Shown here piece by piece: positions 27,816 through 37,568 of a DNA stretch of 64,000 nt (within the stretch, counting starts at the first letter, position 1; the number at the start of each line of letters is the position of its first letter). This DNA comes from Sphingobacterium tabacisoli. Lineage in GTDB: Bacteria; Bacteroidota; Bacteroidia; Sphingobacteriales; Sphingobacteriaceae. Where the stretch lies: contig NZ_JAEQMU010000001.1 of assembly GCF_017908035.1 (NCBI RefSeq), positions 186,001-250,000 of the forward strand. The letters run 5' to 3'. The position numbers were made by a program, and so were the translations under genes. The notes under the pieces were generated by a model that did not search any database, was not told the origin of the DNA, and was given only the letters and a program-made list of their open reading frames with translations.

Positions 27816-28379
27816 GTGAAAACCAATATTAAGGCTTATCCGGAACCAAGCACATTGCCACAGGAGGGTTCTGTAACGTTCGATCAGGTCTATGCCCTCT
27901 ATTGGAAACCTTTGTACCGTACCGCACTCCGTATTCTTAACGATGAGCAAATAGCGGAAGACATTGTACAGGATACCTTTGTGCGTCTTTGGGAACATTG
28001 GGATACCATGATCCATATTAATATAAAAGGATGGCTGTTTACCACATCGTATAGACTAGTACTAAAGAGTCTAAAGCAACTGAAATCTCATGAAAGTATC
28101 GATAAGGGAAACTTTCCATCACTGTTTGCTCCCGAAGCCGATGCTTCACTTCATTTACGGCAGTTGCAAAAGCAAGTGGATACCTGCATTGACAGCTTAC
28201 CTGAAAAATGTCGGAAGGTATATACTATGAGCCGGAATGAATACCTATCTGTCAAATGTATTGCATTGGAATTAGGGATCTCTCCCAAAACGGTGGAAGG
28301 CCATGTTACCGTAGCACTGAAACGTATACGCGAAAGTATTGGTGCTGTTATCGCGGTACTTTTTACTTGTTTTCTATAA
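27816..28379 (+). CDS. FecI-like ECF sigma factor, 187 aa
   Basis: Sigma region 2 appears as YALYWKPLYRTALRILNDEQIAEDIVQDTFVRLWEHW and region 4 as CRKVYTMSRNEYLSVKCIALELGISPKTVEGHVTVALKRI. Bacteroidota pair such factors with a FecR anti-sigma gene and a receptor gene, as here. The start chosen is the GTG at 27816 (MKTNIKAYPEP), because the longer start at TTG 27792 falls inside the -7 promoter box; no ATG is available before region 2. The product ends in a hydrophobic tail (VIAVLFTCFL), usual in this group. Confidence 0.9.
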   Translation: MKTNIKAYPEPSTLPQEGSVTFDQVYALYWKPLYRTALRILNDEQIAEDIVQDTFVRLWEHWDTMIHINIKGWLFTTSYRLVLKSLKQLKSHESIDKGNFPSLFAPEADASLHLRQLQKQVDTCIDSLPEKCRKVYTMSRNEYLSVKCIALELGISPKTVEGHVTVALKRIRESIGAVIAVLFTCFL

Positions 28380-28531
28380 TCAATTTTTAATTATTAATCT
28401 GATAATTAGGTTTCTAGTGTTTTTTTTGTAAAAAAGTAAAATTTAAACCAAGGGATAGCCCCTGTTTTTGGATTGTATATATAGAAGGAAGAAGCAGAGG
28501 CTTCCTCCATGTAAAATTATATAGTCAAAAG

Positions 28532-29695
28532 ATGGATCAGGACCGATTTAGGCAGTTATTGCAAAAGTATGCAGATGGGGAGGAATTAAGTACAGAAGAG
28601 GAGCTGCTACTAAGCCAAGCTTATGATCAGGCCTTGGATGAAGAGATGGATGCAGTCAATAGCGATGTGTCTCTTGGCCCAGCAGACTACATTGGGGATA
28701 ATTTGAGAGAGCGTATCCAGCAGCAGATAGAAACTAAAACTAAGAGACCGTTTCGTTTTCAAAAATTGCAATATGTTGCTGCAGTACTGTTGTTTGGGTT
28801 TGTCGGTTTTGCGGGCGCTTATTGGTATCTCGGCTCACCTATAACAAAAGATAAGGAACTCGCTGTAACAAATGATATTCTGCCAGGTGAAAATAGAGCT
28901 ATGCTGACGCTTTCGGATGGTTCGTTGATTGCGCTGAATGATGTAGAGGATGGAACGATTGCAACGCAGGATGGAGTACGTATTGATAAGGATGCGGACG
29001 GTAAGCTCATCTATAAGGTGGGCGAGCAGAAGCAGGAGCTGTCCCATAGGCTCAATACCATTAGTACGCCCAAAGGAAGCCGGTATCAAATCATATTACC
29101 CGATGGTTCTACGGCCTTACTGAATGCAGAATCATCGCTTACTTATCCAGTTTGCTTTTCAGAAAAAGAGCGCCGTGTAGAGATGACGGGTGAGGTTTAT
29201 TTTGAAATCAAGAAAATAGTTGCTTCGAAAGGAACGGGAAATAAACCATTCTTTGTCAAGACAGCCACGCAGGAGGTGCAGGTCTTAGGTACGCACTTTA
29301 ATATTAATGCCTATACGGATGAAAGTGTCGTACGAACGACACTTGTTGAAGGGCAGGTAAAGGTTAATAGCAAAGATGGTCGATCAGCCTTACTAAAACC
29401 GGGGCAACAAACCGTATTAGGTCAATCGCTAGAAGTACGTGAAGCTGATATTCAGGAGCAACTGTCCTGGACGAATGGAGATTTTGTATTCCGTGGGGCA
29501 ACTTTGGAAAGTCTCCTTCGTCAGGTCTCCCGTTGGTATGACGTGGAGGTTGACTATCCTCCCCATCTCGCAAAGATACGTTTTACAGGAATGGTATCCA
29601 GATCGCAACCGCTCTCGGTTATAGCGAAGATGATACAGTCGACAAAAAAAGCAAAAGTGACGATTAAGGAAAGGAGGTTTGTGGTGACGGACTGA
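28532..29695 (+). CDS. FecR-family anti-sigma factor, 387 aa
   Basis: An N-terminal acidic anti-sigma segment (YADGEELSTEEELLLSQAY) leads to one membrane helix (YVAAVLLFGFVGFAGAYWYL, about residues 79-98). The periplasmic FecR domain shows RYQIILPDGSTALLNAESSLTYP, MTGEVYFEIKK and VQVLGTHFNINAY. A C-terminal DUF4974 segment (FVFRGATLESLLRQVSRWYDVEVDY) should contact the STN domain of the receptor encoded 135 bp downstream. It likely restrains the sigma factor encoded 152 bp upstream until the receptor binds its ligand. Confidence 0.93.
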   Translation: MDQDRFRQLLQKYADGEELSTEEELLLSQAYDQALDEEMDAVNSDVSLGPADYIGDNLRERIQQQIETKTKRPFRFQKLQYVAAVLLFGFVGFAGAYWYLGSPITKDKELAVTNDILPGENRAMLTLSDGSLIALNDVEDGTIATQDGVRIDKDADGKLIYKVGEQKQELSHRLNTISTPKGSRYQIILPDGSTALLNAESSLTYPVCFSEKERRVEMTGEVYFEIKKIVASKGTGNKPFFVKTATQEVQVLGTHFNINAYTDESVVRTTLVEGQVKVNSKDGRSALLKPGQQTVLGQSLEVREADIQEQLSWTNGDFVFRGATLESLLRQVSRWYDVEVDYPPHLAKIRFTGMVSRSQPLSVIAKMIQSTKKAKVTIKERRFVVTD

Positions 29696-29830
29696 TAAGG
29701 ACCAACTAAAGGTAAGCGAACTGCAAAAATAGCCAAAGGTGGTGGTACACCTCTGGCCGGATTGTTAAAATGCTTATCAAGACATTGCTAGAACAATATT
29801 CATCAATACAATTTTAACATTAACAAAAGT

Positions 29831-32800
29831 ATGAAATATTCACTTGAAACCTGCATAGCAGGTTCCATGAGGTCTTTAAAAAATAAATTATTTTCTCATG
29901 AATATTCTCTATGGTTATTAAGGAGTAATAAAATACATAGAAATTTTCACCAATGCATTCGAGTCATGAAGATAATCATGTTACTTATGACCTGCTTTTT
30001 GATGCAGGTGAACGCATACACATATGCCCAGCGAATCAGCATAAGCAAACAGAATAGCAATGTACATGCAGTATTGGAGGAGATCCGTAAACAGGCAAAG
30101 TATGATTTTTTCTATGATATGGAGCTGTTTTCCGCTGCGAAGCCAGTTAGTATACAGGTCAGAAATGCAACTATAGAGGAGACTCTCCAAGCACTGTTTG
30201 ATGGAAAGCCCTACAATTATAGTATCGATAATAAATTGGTTACAATCTATGCGGCCCCACTGGCTAATTCTCAGAAAATAGTTCATAATAAGGTGCTACA
30301 ACAGAAGGGACGTGTATCGGGTAAGGTTCTGGATGATAGCGGGCAACCACTGGCAGGTGCAAGTATTAAGGTGTTGAATAGTAGCCATAGTGTCCGGAGT
30401 GCGGTAGATGGAACTTATACGTTGATGCTGGAGCCGGGTGTCTACACGATGGAAGTAAGTTATATTTCCTATCAAAGTAAACGCATTACCGATGTGGAAG
30501 TAAAGTCTGGGCAGGCGACATCGCTTAGTGTTTTGCTTAAAAATGCGACCAATGAGTTGGATCAGGTTGTGGTGACGGGAAGCTTAAAAAAGGAAAACAC
30601 GGCCGCGCTTTACGCACGACAAAAAAATGAAGCCGGTATTTCCAACGGTATCTCGGCCGAACAGATCGGAACGCTTCCCGACAAGAATATCGGTGAGACT
30701 TTAAAGCGTATCTCGGGTGTGAGTACAAATGATAATCGTCGTGTGGTAGTACGGGGTATTGCCGAACGTTATAATCTAGCCATGATGGACGGAGCGGTGT
30801 TGCCAAGCACGGATGTACAGATCCGTGATTTTGAATTTGATATTGTGCCAGTCAATCTGATTGATAATGTGGTTGTATCCAAGACCTCAACACCTGATAT
30901 GAGCTTTGGTTTTGGTGGTGGCTTGATACAGATCAATACGTTGGCTATTCCCGACCATAACTTTAATACGTTTAGCTTTGGTGGCAAATATGTAAAAGGG
31001 AGCACGGGTAAGGACTTCTTGGGTTATGGACGTGGTAAATACGACTACCTGGGATTTGATGACGGTATCCGGGATCATTTTCCAAAGGATATCTTGGTCT
31101 TTAACGGCGGTAATTATAACCCTCTGGATCCTTATGGTGCACGGATGCCTGGATTTGAGCCTATTACACCAGAGATGATTGCTGAACAGAATAAGCGTAT
31201 CGGTGGATTGGAAAGAATGGGAACACGTGTATACAAAACTGCTCCTGGCCAGAATTATCAGTTTAGTCTGGGGCGTAACTATACCTTAAAGAATGGAAAG
31301 TTTGGTTTCGTGGGATCATTAAGCTATCGTAATGAACAATCTATAGATGATATCTCGCATTTTGCACGGGGCAATTGGGAAAAAATCGGAAATACAGTCA
31401 TCGATGCCGAGACGGGAGCGGAAATCAATCCTACATTTGCCAATCAGTATAATTTCAATACCAATTGGGGCGGTCTATTGAATCTAGGATGGAGTAGCAA
31501 GAACCACAAGATTACATCGCGCAACTTTTACTCACGCGTGTTCAGTAATCAGTTTTCACGGATAGTTGGTTGGGGCAATGAGATCGGTTTTGAAGATGGT
31601 CTGGCGGAGATTCGGGAATACGACCGACCTAAATTTATCGATCTGCTACAGAACCGTATTAACGGCGAACATACTTTGGGGGCATTCCGTGTGGATTGGA
31701 GCTTATCACGGAATAAGGTGAGCAATCTGGAACAGGATGCGGTAGAGGCTTGGTTGTCACCGACCAGGACCATGAATGGTGTGGTTTATAATGTGACACC
31801 TAGTGGGATTACGAATCCCGGGGGAGGTACTTTTAATCGCGCACAATACAAATATGATGAAACGAATAAGGCGGCAGAGTTGGCATTGAGTTATAGTTTT
31901 AATATTAAAGGACTTAAACAGATTGCTAAAACGGGGTATCAATACATGAATAGGGAAGGGACGTACGACTGGACATTGTTGCCGATTGGTACAGTGCAAC
32001 CTCGGGGTGGCGTCTATCCTTTTGTCCCCGTACAGGAATGGACGAAGTATCTAGAGTTCAACGATCCAGCTAAAGATCTTTTTTACTATCCTGCAGGCTT
32101 CTCGTACAATGGGTATCAGGGGAAGAACAACAACCAGGCGATCTATGCTATGCTGGATAACCGTATTACGGACTGGATCCGTTTGGTGTGGGGGGGACGT
32201 GCCGAGTATTATAAGTACGAGAGGATTAAAAATGGTGTAAATGATTTAGCGACCAGTGATCTGATAGAACGAGGAGAGAAGCAACGTTATGTAGATCCCG
32301 TTAGTGGGAAGATTGTGAGCTCTTTTGCAGATCCGGAGTATGAGGAAAAAACATGGCGCTATCTGCCATCAGCCAGTCTTACGGTGACCCCATTTGAAGA
32401 TTTCAATATCCGCGCGGCCTATTCACAATCGGTAATACGTCCTGCCTTAATCGAAAACTCCCGGATGATCCGTTTTGATCCCAACATATCGGCATATCGG
32501 AGTAATGAGGGGGTGTTATCGACACTTATTGATCACTATGATGCGCGGGTAGAGTGGTATCCTAAATCGGGCGAGGTGATCTCCTTTGGATATTTCTACA
32601 AGTATTTTGATAAACCTGCAGAGATCTATCGTAATCAGCCCGATAATACAGGACGGGTTTATGTGGTGACCCGTAACTCGGAATGGGCCAAGGTGAGTGG
32701 ATGGGAGTTTGATATCCGTAAGAGCTTAGGATTTATTAAACCGGAATGGCTATTTCTCGATAACCTGTACCTGAACGGTAACATTACAATACAGAACTCA

Positions 32801-33391
32801 AGAGTACAGGCCAGTACCTTTCTCGGGCAGGCGATGACTGAGGATAAGTATGGACGTAATTATGTATACCGTACGAAGAAGGCACAGAATGAGAAGCGTC
32901 CATTGTATGGACAGGTTCCTTTACTCTATAATGTAGGTTTACAATATGATGGAGATCGAATCGGAGCCAATATCGCCTTCAATCATATGGGCTATAAAAC
33001 CTTTACTACAGGTATGACTCCTGATATCGTAGAGTATGAACGTCCACGCAGCCAGTTGGACGCACAGATCAGTTACAATTTTTTACGAAGCAAGAAGTTG
33101 AAAACGAAACTTAATATGAGCAATCTGCTCAATGATCCTTATCGTTTTTATATCAATAGTAATGACACGTATAAGCTTCTTGACAAATGGAAGAATACTC
33201 CTCCTAGTGGTATTGCCGCCACTGAATGGAGTGATATATACGAATGGAAATATGGGTTCTCCCAGCGTTACGAGGAGGGATATTACGAAACTTCGAAAGA
33301 TGGCAAGACTAAACAAAGAGTAGGGGACAAGGATACTTTTACACGTAGAGTAGGTACATCGTTCAGCCTCTCGGTATCTTATTCTTTCTAA
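29831..33391 (+). CDS. STN-domain TonB-dependent receptor, 1186 aa
   Basis: The reading frame begins with about 45 residues that precede a clear signal segment (MKIIMLLMTCFLMQVNAYTYAQ), so an internal start at 29966 is possible; long pre-signal extensions are common in this family. Then follow an STN domain (about 65-150), a carboxypeptidase-regulatory-like domain (about 157-235) and a plug domain with VVVRGIAERYN, VVVSKTSTPD and FGGGLIQINT. The remainder is a beta-barrel ending in SFSLSVSYSF. It belongs to the same RGxxER subgroup as the receptor at 6416-9922. Substrate unknown; two small lipoproteins follow in place of SusD. Confidence 0.9.
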   Translation: MKYSLETCIAGSMRSLKNKLFSHEYSLWLLRSNKIHRNFHQCIRVMKIIMLLMTCFLMQVNAYTYAQRISISKQNSNVHAVLEEIRKQAKYDFFYDMELFSAAKPVSIQVRNATIEETLQALFDGKPYNYSIDNKLVTIYAAPLANSQKIVHNKVLQQKGRVSGKVLDDSGQPLAGASIKVLNSSHSVRSAVDGTYTLMLEPGVYTMEVSYISYQSKRITDVEVKSGQATSLSVLLKNATNELDQVVVTGSLKKENTAALYARQKNEAGISNGISAEQIGTLPDKNIGETLKRISGVSTNDNRRVVVRGIAERYNLAMMDGAVLPSTDVQIRDFEFDIVPVNLIDNVVVSKTSTPDMSFGFGGGLIQINTLAIPDHNFNTFSFGGKYVKGSTGKDFLGYGRGKYDYLGFDDGIRDHFPKDILVFNGGNYNPLDPYGARMPGFEPITPEMIAEQNKRIGGLERMGTRVYKTAPGQNYQFSLGRNYTLKNGKFGFVGSLSYRNEQSIDDISHFARGNWEKIGNTVIDAETGAEINPTFANQYNFNTNWGGLLNLGWSSKNHKITSRNFYSRVFSNQFSRIVGWGNEIGFEDGLAEIREYDRPKFIDLLQNRINGEHTLGAFRVDWSLSRNKVSNLEQDAVEAWLSPTRTMNGVVYNVTPSGITNPGGGTFNRAQYKYDETNKAAELALSYSFNIKGLKQIAKTGYQYMNREGTYDWTLLPIGTVQPRGGVYPFVPVQEWTKYLEFNDPAKDLFYYPAGFSYNGYQGKNNNQAIYAMLDNRITDWIRLVWGGRAEYYKYERIKNGVNDLATSDLIERGEKQRYVDPVSGKIVSSFADPEYEEKTWRYLPSASLTVTPFEDFNIRAAYSQSVIRPALIENSRMIRFDPNISAYRSNEGVLSTLIDHYDARVEWYPKSGEVISFGYFYKYFDKPAEIYRNQPDNTGRVYVVTRNSEWAKVSGWEFDIRKSLGFIKPEWLFLDNLYLNGNITIQNSRVQASTFLGQAMTEDKYGRNYVYRTKKAQNEKRPLYGQVPLLYNVGLQYDGDRIGANIAFNHMGYKTFTTGMTPDIVEYERPRSQLDAQISYNFLRSKKLKTKLNMSNLLNDPYRFYINSNDTYKLLDKWKNTPPSGIAATEWSDIYEWKYGFSQRYEEGYYETSKDGKTKQRVGDKDTFTRRVGTSFSLSVSYSF

Positions 33392-33443
33392 ATAGAGCAA
33401 TTAGTATAAACTGACGCAGTTGGTGAAATAAAAAACGAAACAG

Positions 33444-34256
33444 ATGAACAACAGTTATAAAAAAAAGATCTCAGAGCTATTTGCCCGAATTCTGTTTATA
33501 GGTATGGGGCTCTCACTACTTTTAGGATGTAGAAAGGCGAGTGAAGATTTCCTGTATAAAGGTGATATGTTGCCCGTGACTATTAAAGGGTACAATGGTG
33601 GAAGCGAGTATATGGAGGTCAAAATAGATACCGTAAAGTTTAAATCGATCATCTCAACAGGACGATTTGATTTTAGCGAGGCCTATCTTTTTCCTGAAAA
33701 TAAACAGACAGCAAAGTTGGTGATAACGGAAAAAGATACGAAGAAAGTGGTTTTGGAAAGGGAATTGAAAAAGGGAGATGGGGCAGCTACTATCAATTTT
33801 TTGTATGCAAATGATAAAGTGAGTGATATGCCTGATATTCCTGCTTTGGAACAAGGTAAGCTGAAATTGATTTACATGTTTAAACCGACAGTGACCAATT
33901 ATGCTGAACCGGTAGATATTGTGCTCGGTAAATACTATTGGACACCCAAAGTTTTTGAAGAAATTGATAGAATTAAAGATGTCAAGCCTTACGAGTTTAC
34001 TAAGCCGATTACGATTGCTACTTTCCCTACGGTAGGACAGCAGTATAATGGACAGCCAACGCTAGTTTCATTTGTAGCCTACATTTACAAAGCAGGAACG
34101 AATGAGTTGTATACCAAGGGCACCGAATATGGTTGGCATGCTACTTCTTCGACGGCTCCAAAACCAGGTGCTAACGCCGCCGCCTCTAAATTATATGTTT
34201 TTAAGGAAGCTCCGGCTGGTGGTAATATGCAGTTTTTCAAAGAATTGGAACTTTAA
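33444..34256 (+). CDS. lipoprotein of unknown function, 270 aa
   Basis: The leader ends in LSLLLGC, a lipobox. The mature part starts with LPVTIKGYNGGSEYMEVKIDTVKF, then a beta-rich body I do not recognise. The next gene has the equivalent INGYNGDVNELEVTIDT, so the two are diverged tandem duplicates. It starts 52 bp after the TonB-receptor gene and probably encodes a surface or periplasmic partner of the receptor. Confidence 0.75.
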   Translation: MNNSYKKKISELFARILFIGMGLSLLLGCRKASEDFLYKGDMLPVTIKGYNGGSEYMEVKIDTVKFKSIISTGRFDFSEAYLFPENKQTAKLVITEKDTKKVVLERELKKGDGAATINFLYANDKVSDMPDIPALEQGKLKLIYMFKPTVTNYAEPVDIVLGKYYWTPKVFEEIDRIKDVKPYEFTKPITIATFPTVGQQYNGQPTLVSFVAYIYKAGTNELYTKGTEYGWHATSSTAPKPGANAAASKLYVFKEAPAGGNMQFFKELEL

Positions 34257-34269
34257 TACAGAACAGAAA

Positions 34270-35073
34270 ATGAGAATGAAAATTAACTATATCAGAACTT
34301 CACTTTGTTGCATACTATTGTCTCTGGTATTTGTAGCGTGCAATAAGGAAGACATGATCCGTGAGAAGGCCATGCATATCATCATTAATGGGTATAATGG
34401 TGATGTCAACGAATTGGAGGTTACGATAGATACGACTGTCTATGATAAGGCTACGAAAAATGGCAAGTTTATCCTCCAACCTGAATCGGTTATAGGTTTT
34501 AATGTGGTGTATACCTATAATCCGGTAGTCAGAGAACAGATACTCCGTATCAAGAATACGGGGACAGGTAAGGTGATGTACACAGGTGCATTACCGAATG
34601 AAGGGACTAAAGCAATTTTTAATTTTATTTATCTCGATGGTAAGGAGCTGACGCTCGAAATACCTCAGCCCAATCCGAGTACTAACAAGCTCGGGTTTTA
34701 CCTTAACAATACGGGAGATAATACTCCTATTGATATTTTTCTCTATAGAAAGGATGAAAGTAATGGAGCAGAATACAGAGCGTATCTTGCCAAGAATATT
34801 TCTCCTAATAGTTGGATCTATACCGATTATATCGCGGCACCGGCTTTTGATGATAAGAATAAAGTGAATAAGTCAACCATCTGTTTTACAAAAGCAGGAA
34901 CTACCGATGAGTGGGCTATAGAAGGGGACAAAAATCAGAGTGAGGTATCCGCTTTTGGTAAGGGGCTGCCTCTTGCGGGAGAAAAGGGACTTGTACAGCC
35001 TTATTTCTTTACGCCAAATGCAGGGGTACTCACACATTCGAGTTTGTTTTTCTATCCGGACCGATCGAACTAG
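34270..35073 (+). CDS. lipoprotein of unknown function, 267 aa
   Basis: The start is the ATG at 34270 (MRMKINYIRTS), 13 bp after the upstream stop; a longer frame from 34102 would read through the end of the previous gene. The leader ends in VFVAC, a lipobox. The N-terminal mature segment IIINGYNGDVNELEVTIDTTVYDK is shared with the upstream lipoprotein, and LRIKNTGTGKVMYTGALPNEGTKAIFNFIYLDG matches its RELKKGDGAATINFLYAND segment. No named domain is recognised. It is the last gene of the module. Confidence 0.75.
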   Translation: MRMKINYIRTSLCCILLSLVFVACNKEDMIREKAMHIIINGYNGDVNELEVTIDTTVYDKATKNGKFILQPESVIGFNVVYTYNPVVREQILRIKNTGTGKVMYTGALPNEGTKAIFNFIYLDGKELTLEIPQPNPSTNKLGFYLNNTGDNTPIDIFLYRKDESNGAEYRAYLAKNISPNSWIYTDYIAAPAFDDKNKVNKSTICFTKAGTTDEWAIEGDKNQSEVSAFGKGLPLAGEKGLVQPYFFTPNAGVLTHSSLFFYPDRSN

Positions 35074-35101
35074 TACATCTTAAGATTTATAAAATCCTAT
35101 T

Positions 35102-35137
35102 AGGGGGACCTGTTTTTTGATTTTAGGTCCCCCTTTA
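35102..35137. terminator. bidirectional terminator between converging operons
   Basis: AGGGGGACCT (35102-35111) and AGGTCCCCCT (35125-35134) form a perfect 10-bp stem with a 13-base loop. T-rich runs follow on the plus strand, and the loop/upstream region is A-rich on the minus strand, so it can stop both the plus-strand lipoprotein transcript and the long minus-strand haem operon ending at 35169. Confidence 0.85.
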
Positions 35138-35168
35138 TTATATTTTATATTCGTCAGAACTGATCTAA

Positions 35169-37547
35169 TTACCGGCTTATTCTATAAGAAAAGCCTGCCA
35201 AAAATATTCTTCCTGCCTGTCCGGGCATAAGTTGGTGCTTGAAATCAAGGATATTGTCTACGGTAAGGCGTATTTTCATGCGCTCTTTTAAGACGCGTTT
35301 TTCAAAATAGGCATTTACCAAAAGGTGCTCAGGGACAAAATGATCGAATCGGTCTATAAAATCATTGCCATTGTAATCGGCAAAAGGATATTTGCCTCGG
35401 TAGTTGATCCGTAAGGAAGCGCTGCTGTTCCATGGGCTGTAGGTGTAGAATAACTGCGCATTGAGCATGTGTCTGGAACGGTTGATCATGCCCCAGTAAT
35501 CCCTTACTCCAGGTGAAAATGATTGTCCCGTGGTAGGATCATGCAGATTCTGGTTATAAGGCCAGTTGCCAGTGCGGATGCTGTCTCTGACACTCTCGTC
35601 TTTGGCAATGAGATACTGATAGCCGAGTTGTATCTGAATCTCATCAAGGGGATGCCATTGGACATTGGCTTCAATGCCTTTGTTGATGACCTTGGGTAGA
35701 TTTTGATAACTATACAACTGACTGATCTTGGTTCCTGTCGCTACAGGAATGGGGTCTATCTGATTGCGTAGATAGTGCTGAAATACACCTGCTTCTACAG
35801 CTAGCTTTGCGTGGGGTTTCCATTGGGCACCTAGATTAAGCGATGTGCTTTTTTCGGGTTGGAGATTCTGATCGAGACGGTCGGCTATGCGGAAAATTTC
35901 ACTGATTTCCCCCCTTTGCTGCATTTGATCTAAGGTCTGTTTCAATACCTCGTTACCAATAACGAGGTAATTGGCAGCAGGATTAAAAAATACAAGGTAG
36001 CGCATACGGAAATCCGGAGCTTTGAATCCGGAACCGATACCGGCTTTGAAAGACAATTTTTCATTGAGATAATATTGTAGGCCTGCACTAGGATTGAGTT
36101 TCCCTCCGTAGGATCCTGTATGGTCATAACGTAGCCCGCCCCGTAGATCGAGGCGTTCGACAATACGTTTGTCTCCCTGTAGATATGCAAATAGGGTGGT
36201 AAGATTGGGAGTACTACCGATGGTCTCATCCTGCATATACTCGATACTGCCACCGAGTCCTCCGGTGAGATTGAACCCGCTGCGGTAGTTTTTGGCAAAC
36301 TGCTGTTCGTAGCGATGCACCATCTGTGTAAATTGAAGCTCACTGTTATTACTATTTTGTCCCTGCCATTTGGTGAATTGGTCTACTTTGTAATGGGAAA
36401 GATAGTAACGACTGACGCTACGTATATCTGACCTAAAGGTATGTTCTAAACCCAAGGTATAGTTGATGTCTTGTTCGTTTTGTTTGTCCTGTCCCTGCCA
36501 TTGACTATCCCAGTTTTTGGTCATGTCCGATGTGCGAGAACCGTAACGGAGGCTCGTACCTAGGTAGGTGTTTCGAGCTATCTGATAACGTATTCGGGCC
36601 TGAGTGTCGAAATTGCTGTAGGGAGGACTGGACTGTCCGGATTGTAGATAGGGATTGGTATTGAATCCGTCGGTGCGGTAATAGTTGGTACTGATGTGTG
36701 CCGAACCGCGCTGATGGGCGAAAGGTGCCTCTGCATCTAGGGTGGCATCTATAAGATGTAGACTGCCATAGTGCAAGGCAAGTTGTGCCTGTGGCTCGAT
36801 GGCACCGTATCGGGTGATAATATTGATAGCACCCCCTAGGGCATCGCTCCCAAAGAGACAGGAGGAGGCGCCTTTGATAATTTCTATGCGTTCGATATTG
36901 GCTACACTGATGCGAGATAAGTCGAAATTGCCATTGTTGCGGCCTATCATAGGTTGGCCATCGATGAGCACCATGACATACTCGCTGCCGAAGCCCTGTA
37001 ACTGTACACCTACGGAGCGACCACCGCCCGATACATTGTTGACAATAGCGATACCGGTCTGTTCTTTGAGTACTTCATCCAATCTACGACTACCCATCTG
37101 TTCGATAGTCTGCCTGCTGATGACCTGTACGGGCATGGCCGACCGGTTCATTTTCAAAAGCTGGTCAGGCGATATCGGTGCGCCAACGGATTGTTGGATA
37201 TCTACCTCGTCAATGAGCACGGTTTCGTCGGGTAGAATGAAATTTTTTGTAACTGTTTGATCTGCTACTATGATGATTGTATCTAACAGTTCAGCAAAAT
37301 CCCGGCGAGCGATAGCGATATGATAGGTGCCGGGATAAAGGTTTTTGATTGAAAAATACCCCTGCTGGTCTGACTGTACGCTGTGCTTATCTGGTTCTAA
37401 AGAAATGGTAGTCCCATGAAGGAGCTTGCCATTGGCCGTTGAAACGGTACCGCTGATACCGCCTGTCTGGGCATGTAAAGATAAACCAGATAGTAACAGT
37501 ATACTGAGCATAGCCATATAACGAAAATAAGCAAGGCGTGTGTTCAT
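35169..37547 (-). CDS. TonB-dependent receptor, haem-type (HmuR-like), 792 aa
   Basis: The signal peptide ends near LHAQTGG. A carboxypeptidase-regulatory-like domain (about residues 28-110) precedes a plug with MGSRRLDEVLKEQTGIAIVN, VLIDGQPMIGRN and IEIIKGASSCLFGSDALGGAINIIT. In the barrel, GSGFKAPDFRMRYLVFFNPAANYL resembles the FRAP/NPNL region of haem receptors. The plug is nearly the same as in the receptor encoded at 38690-41056, so the pair are paralogues. It is the last gene of the haem operon. The context of HmuY-like proteins and haem oxygenase supports haem as the ligand. Confidence 0.85.
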   Translation of the reverse strand: MNTRLAYFRYMAMLSILLLSGLSLHAQTGGISGTVSTANGKLLHGTTISLEPDKHSVQSDQQGYFSIKNLYPGTYHIAIARRDFAELLDTIIIVADQTVTKNFILPDETVLIDEVDIQQSVGAPISPDQLLKMNRSAMPVQVISRQTIEQMGSRRLDEVLKEQTGIAIVNNVSGGGRSVGVQLQGFGSEYVMVLIDGQPMIGRNNGNFDLSRISVANIERIEIIKGASSCLFGSDALGGAINIITRYGAIEPQAQLALHYGSLHLIDATLDAEAPFAHQRGSAHISTNYYRTDGFNTNPYLQSGQSSPPYSNFDTQARIRYQIARNTYLGTSLRYGSRTSDMTKNWDSQWQGQDKQNEQDINYTLGLEHTFRSDIRSVSRYYLSHYKVDQFTKWQGQNSNNSELQFTQMVHRYEQQFAKNYRSGFNLTGGLGGSIEYMQDETIGSTPNLTTLFAYLQGDKRIVERLDLRGGLRYDHTGSYGGKLNPSAGLQYYLNEKLSFKAGIGSGFKAPDFRMRYLVFFNPAANYLVIGNEVLKQTLDQMQQRGEISEIFRIADRLDQNLQPEKSTSLNLGAQWKPHAKLAVEAGVFQHYLRNQIDPIPVATGTKISQLYSYQNLPKVINKGIEANVQWHPLDEIQIQLGYQYLIAKDESVRDSIRTGNWPYNQNLHDPTTGQSFSPGVRDYWGMINRSRHMLNAQLFYTYSPWNSSASLRINYRGKYPFADYNGNDFIDRFDHFVPEHLLVNAYFEKRVLKERMKIRLTVDNILDFKHQLMPGQAGRIFLAGFSYRISR

Positions 37548-37568
37548 GATTACAGGAGATAAATCGTA

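Noticed and set aside
34102..34269. Longer N terminus of the lipoprotein at 34270
   Set aside because: It overlaps the previous gene in another frame and would bury the lipoprotein signal 56 residues deep.
36799..37260. Plus-strand frame of 153 aa inside the receptor gene
   Set aside because: It is the antisense of the conserved plug domain and has no start or promoter support.
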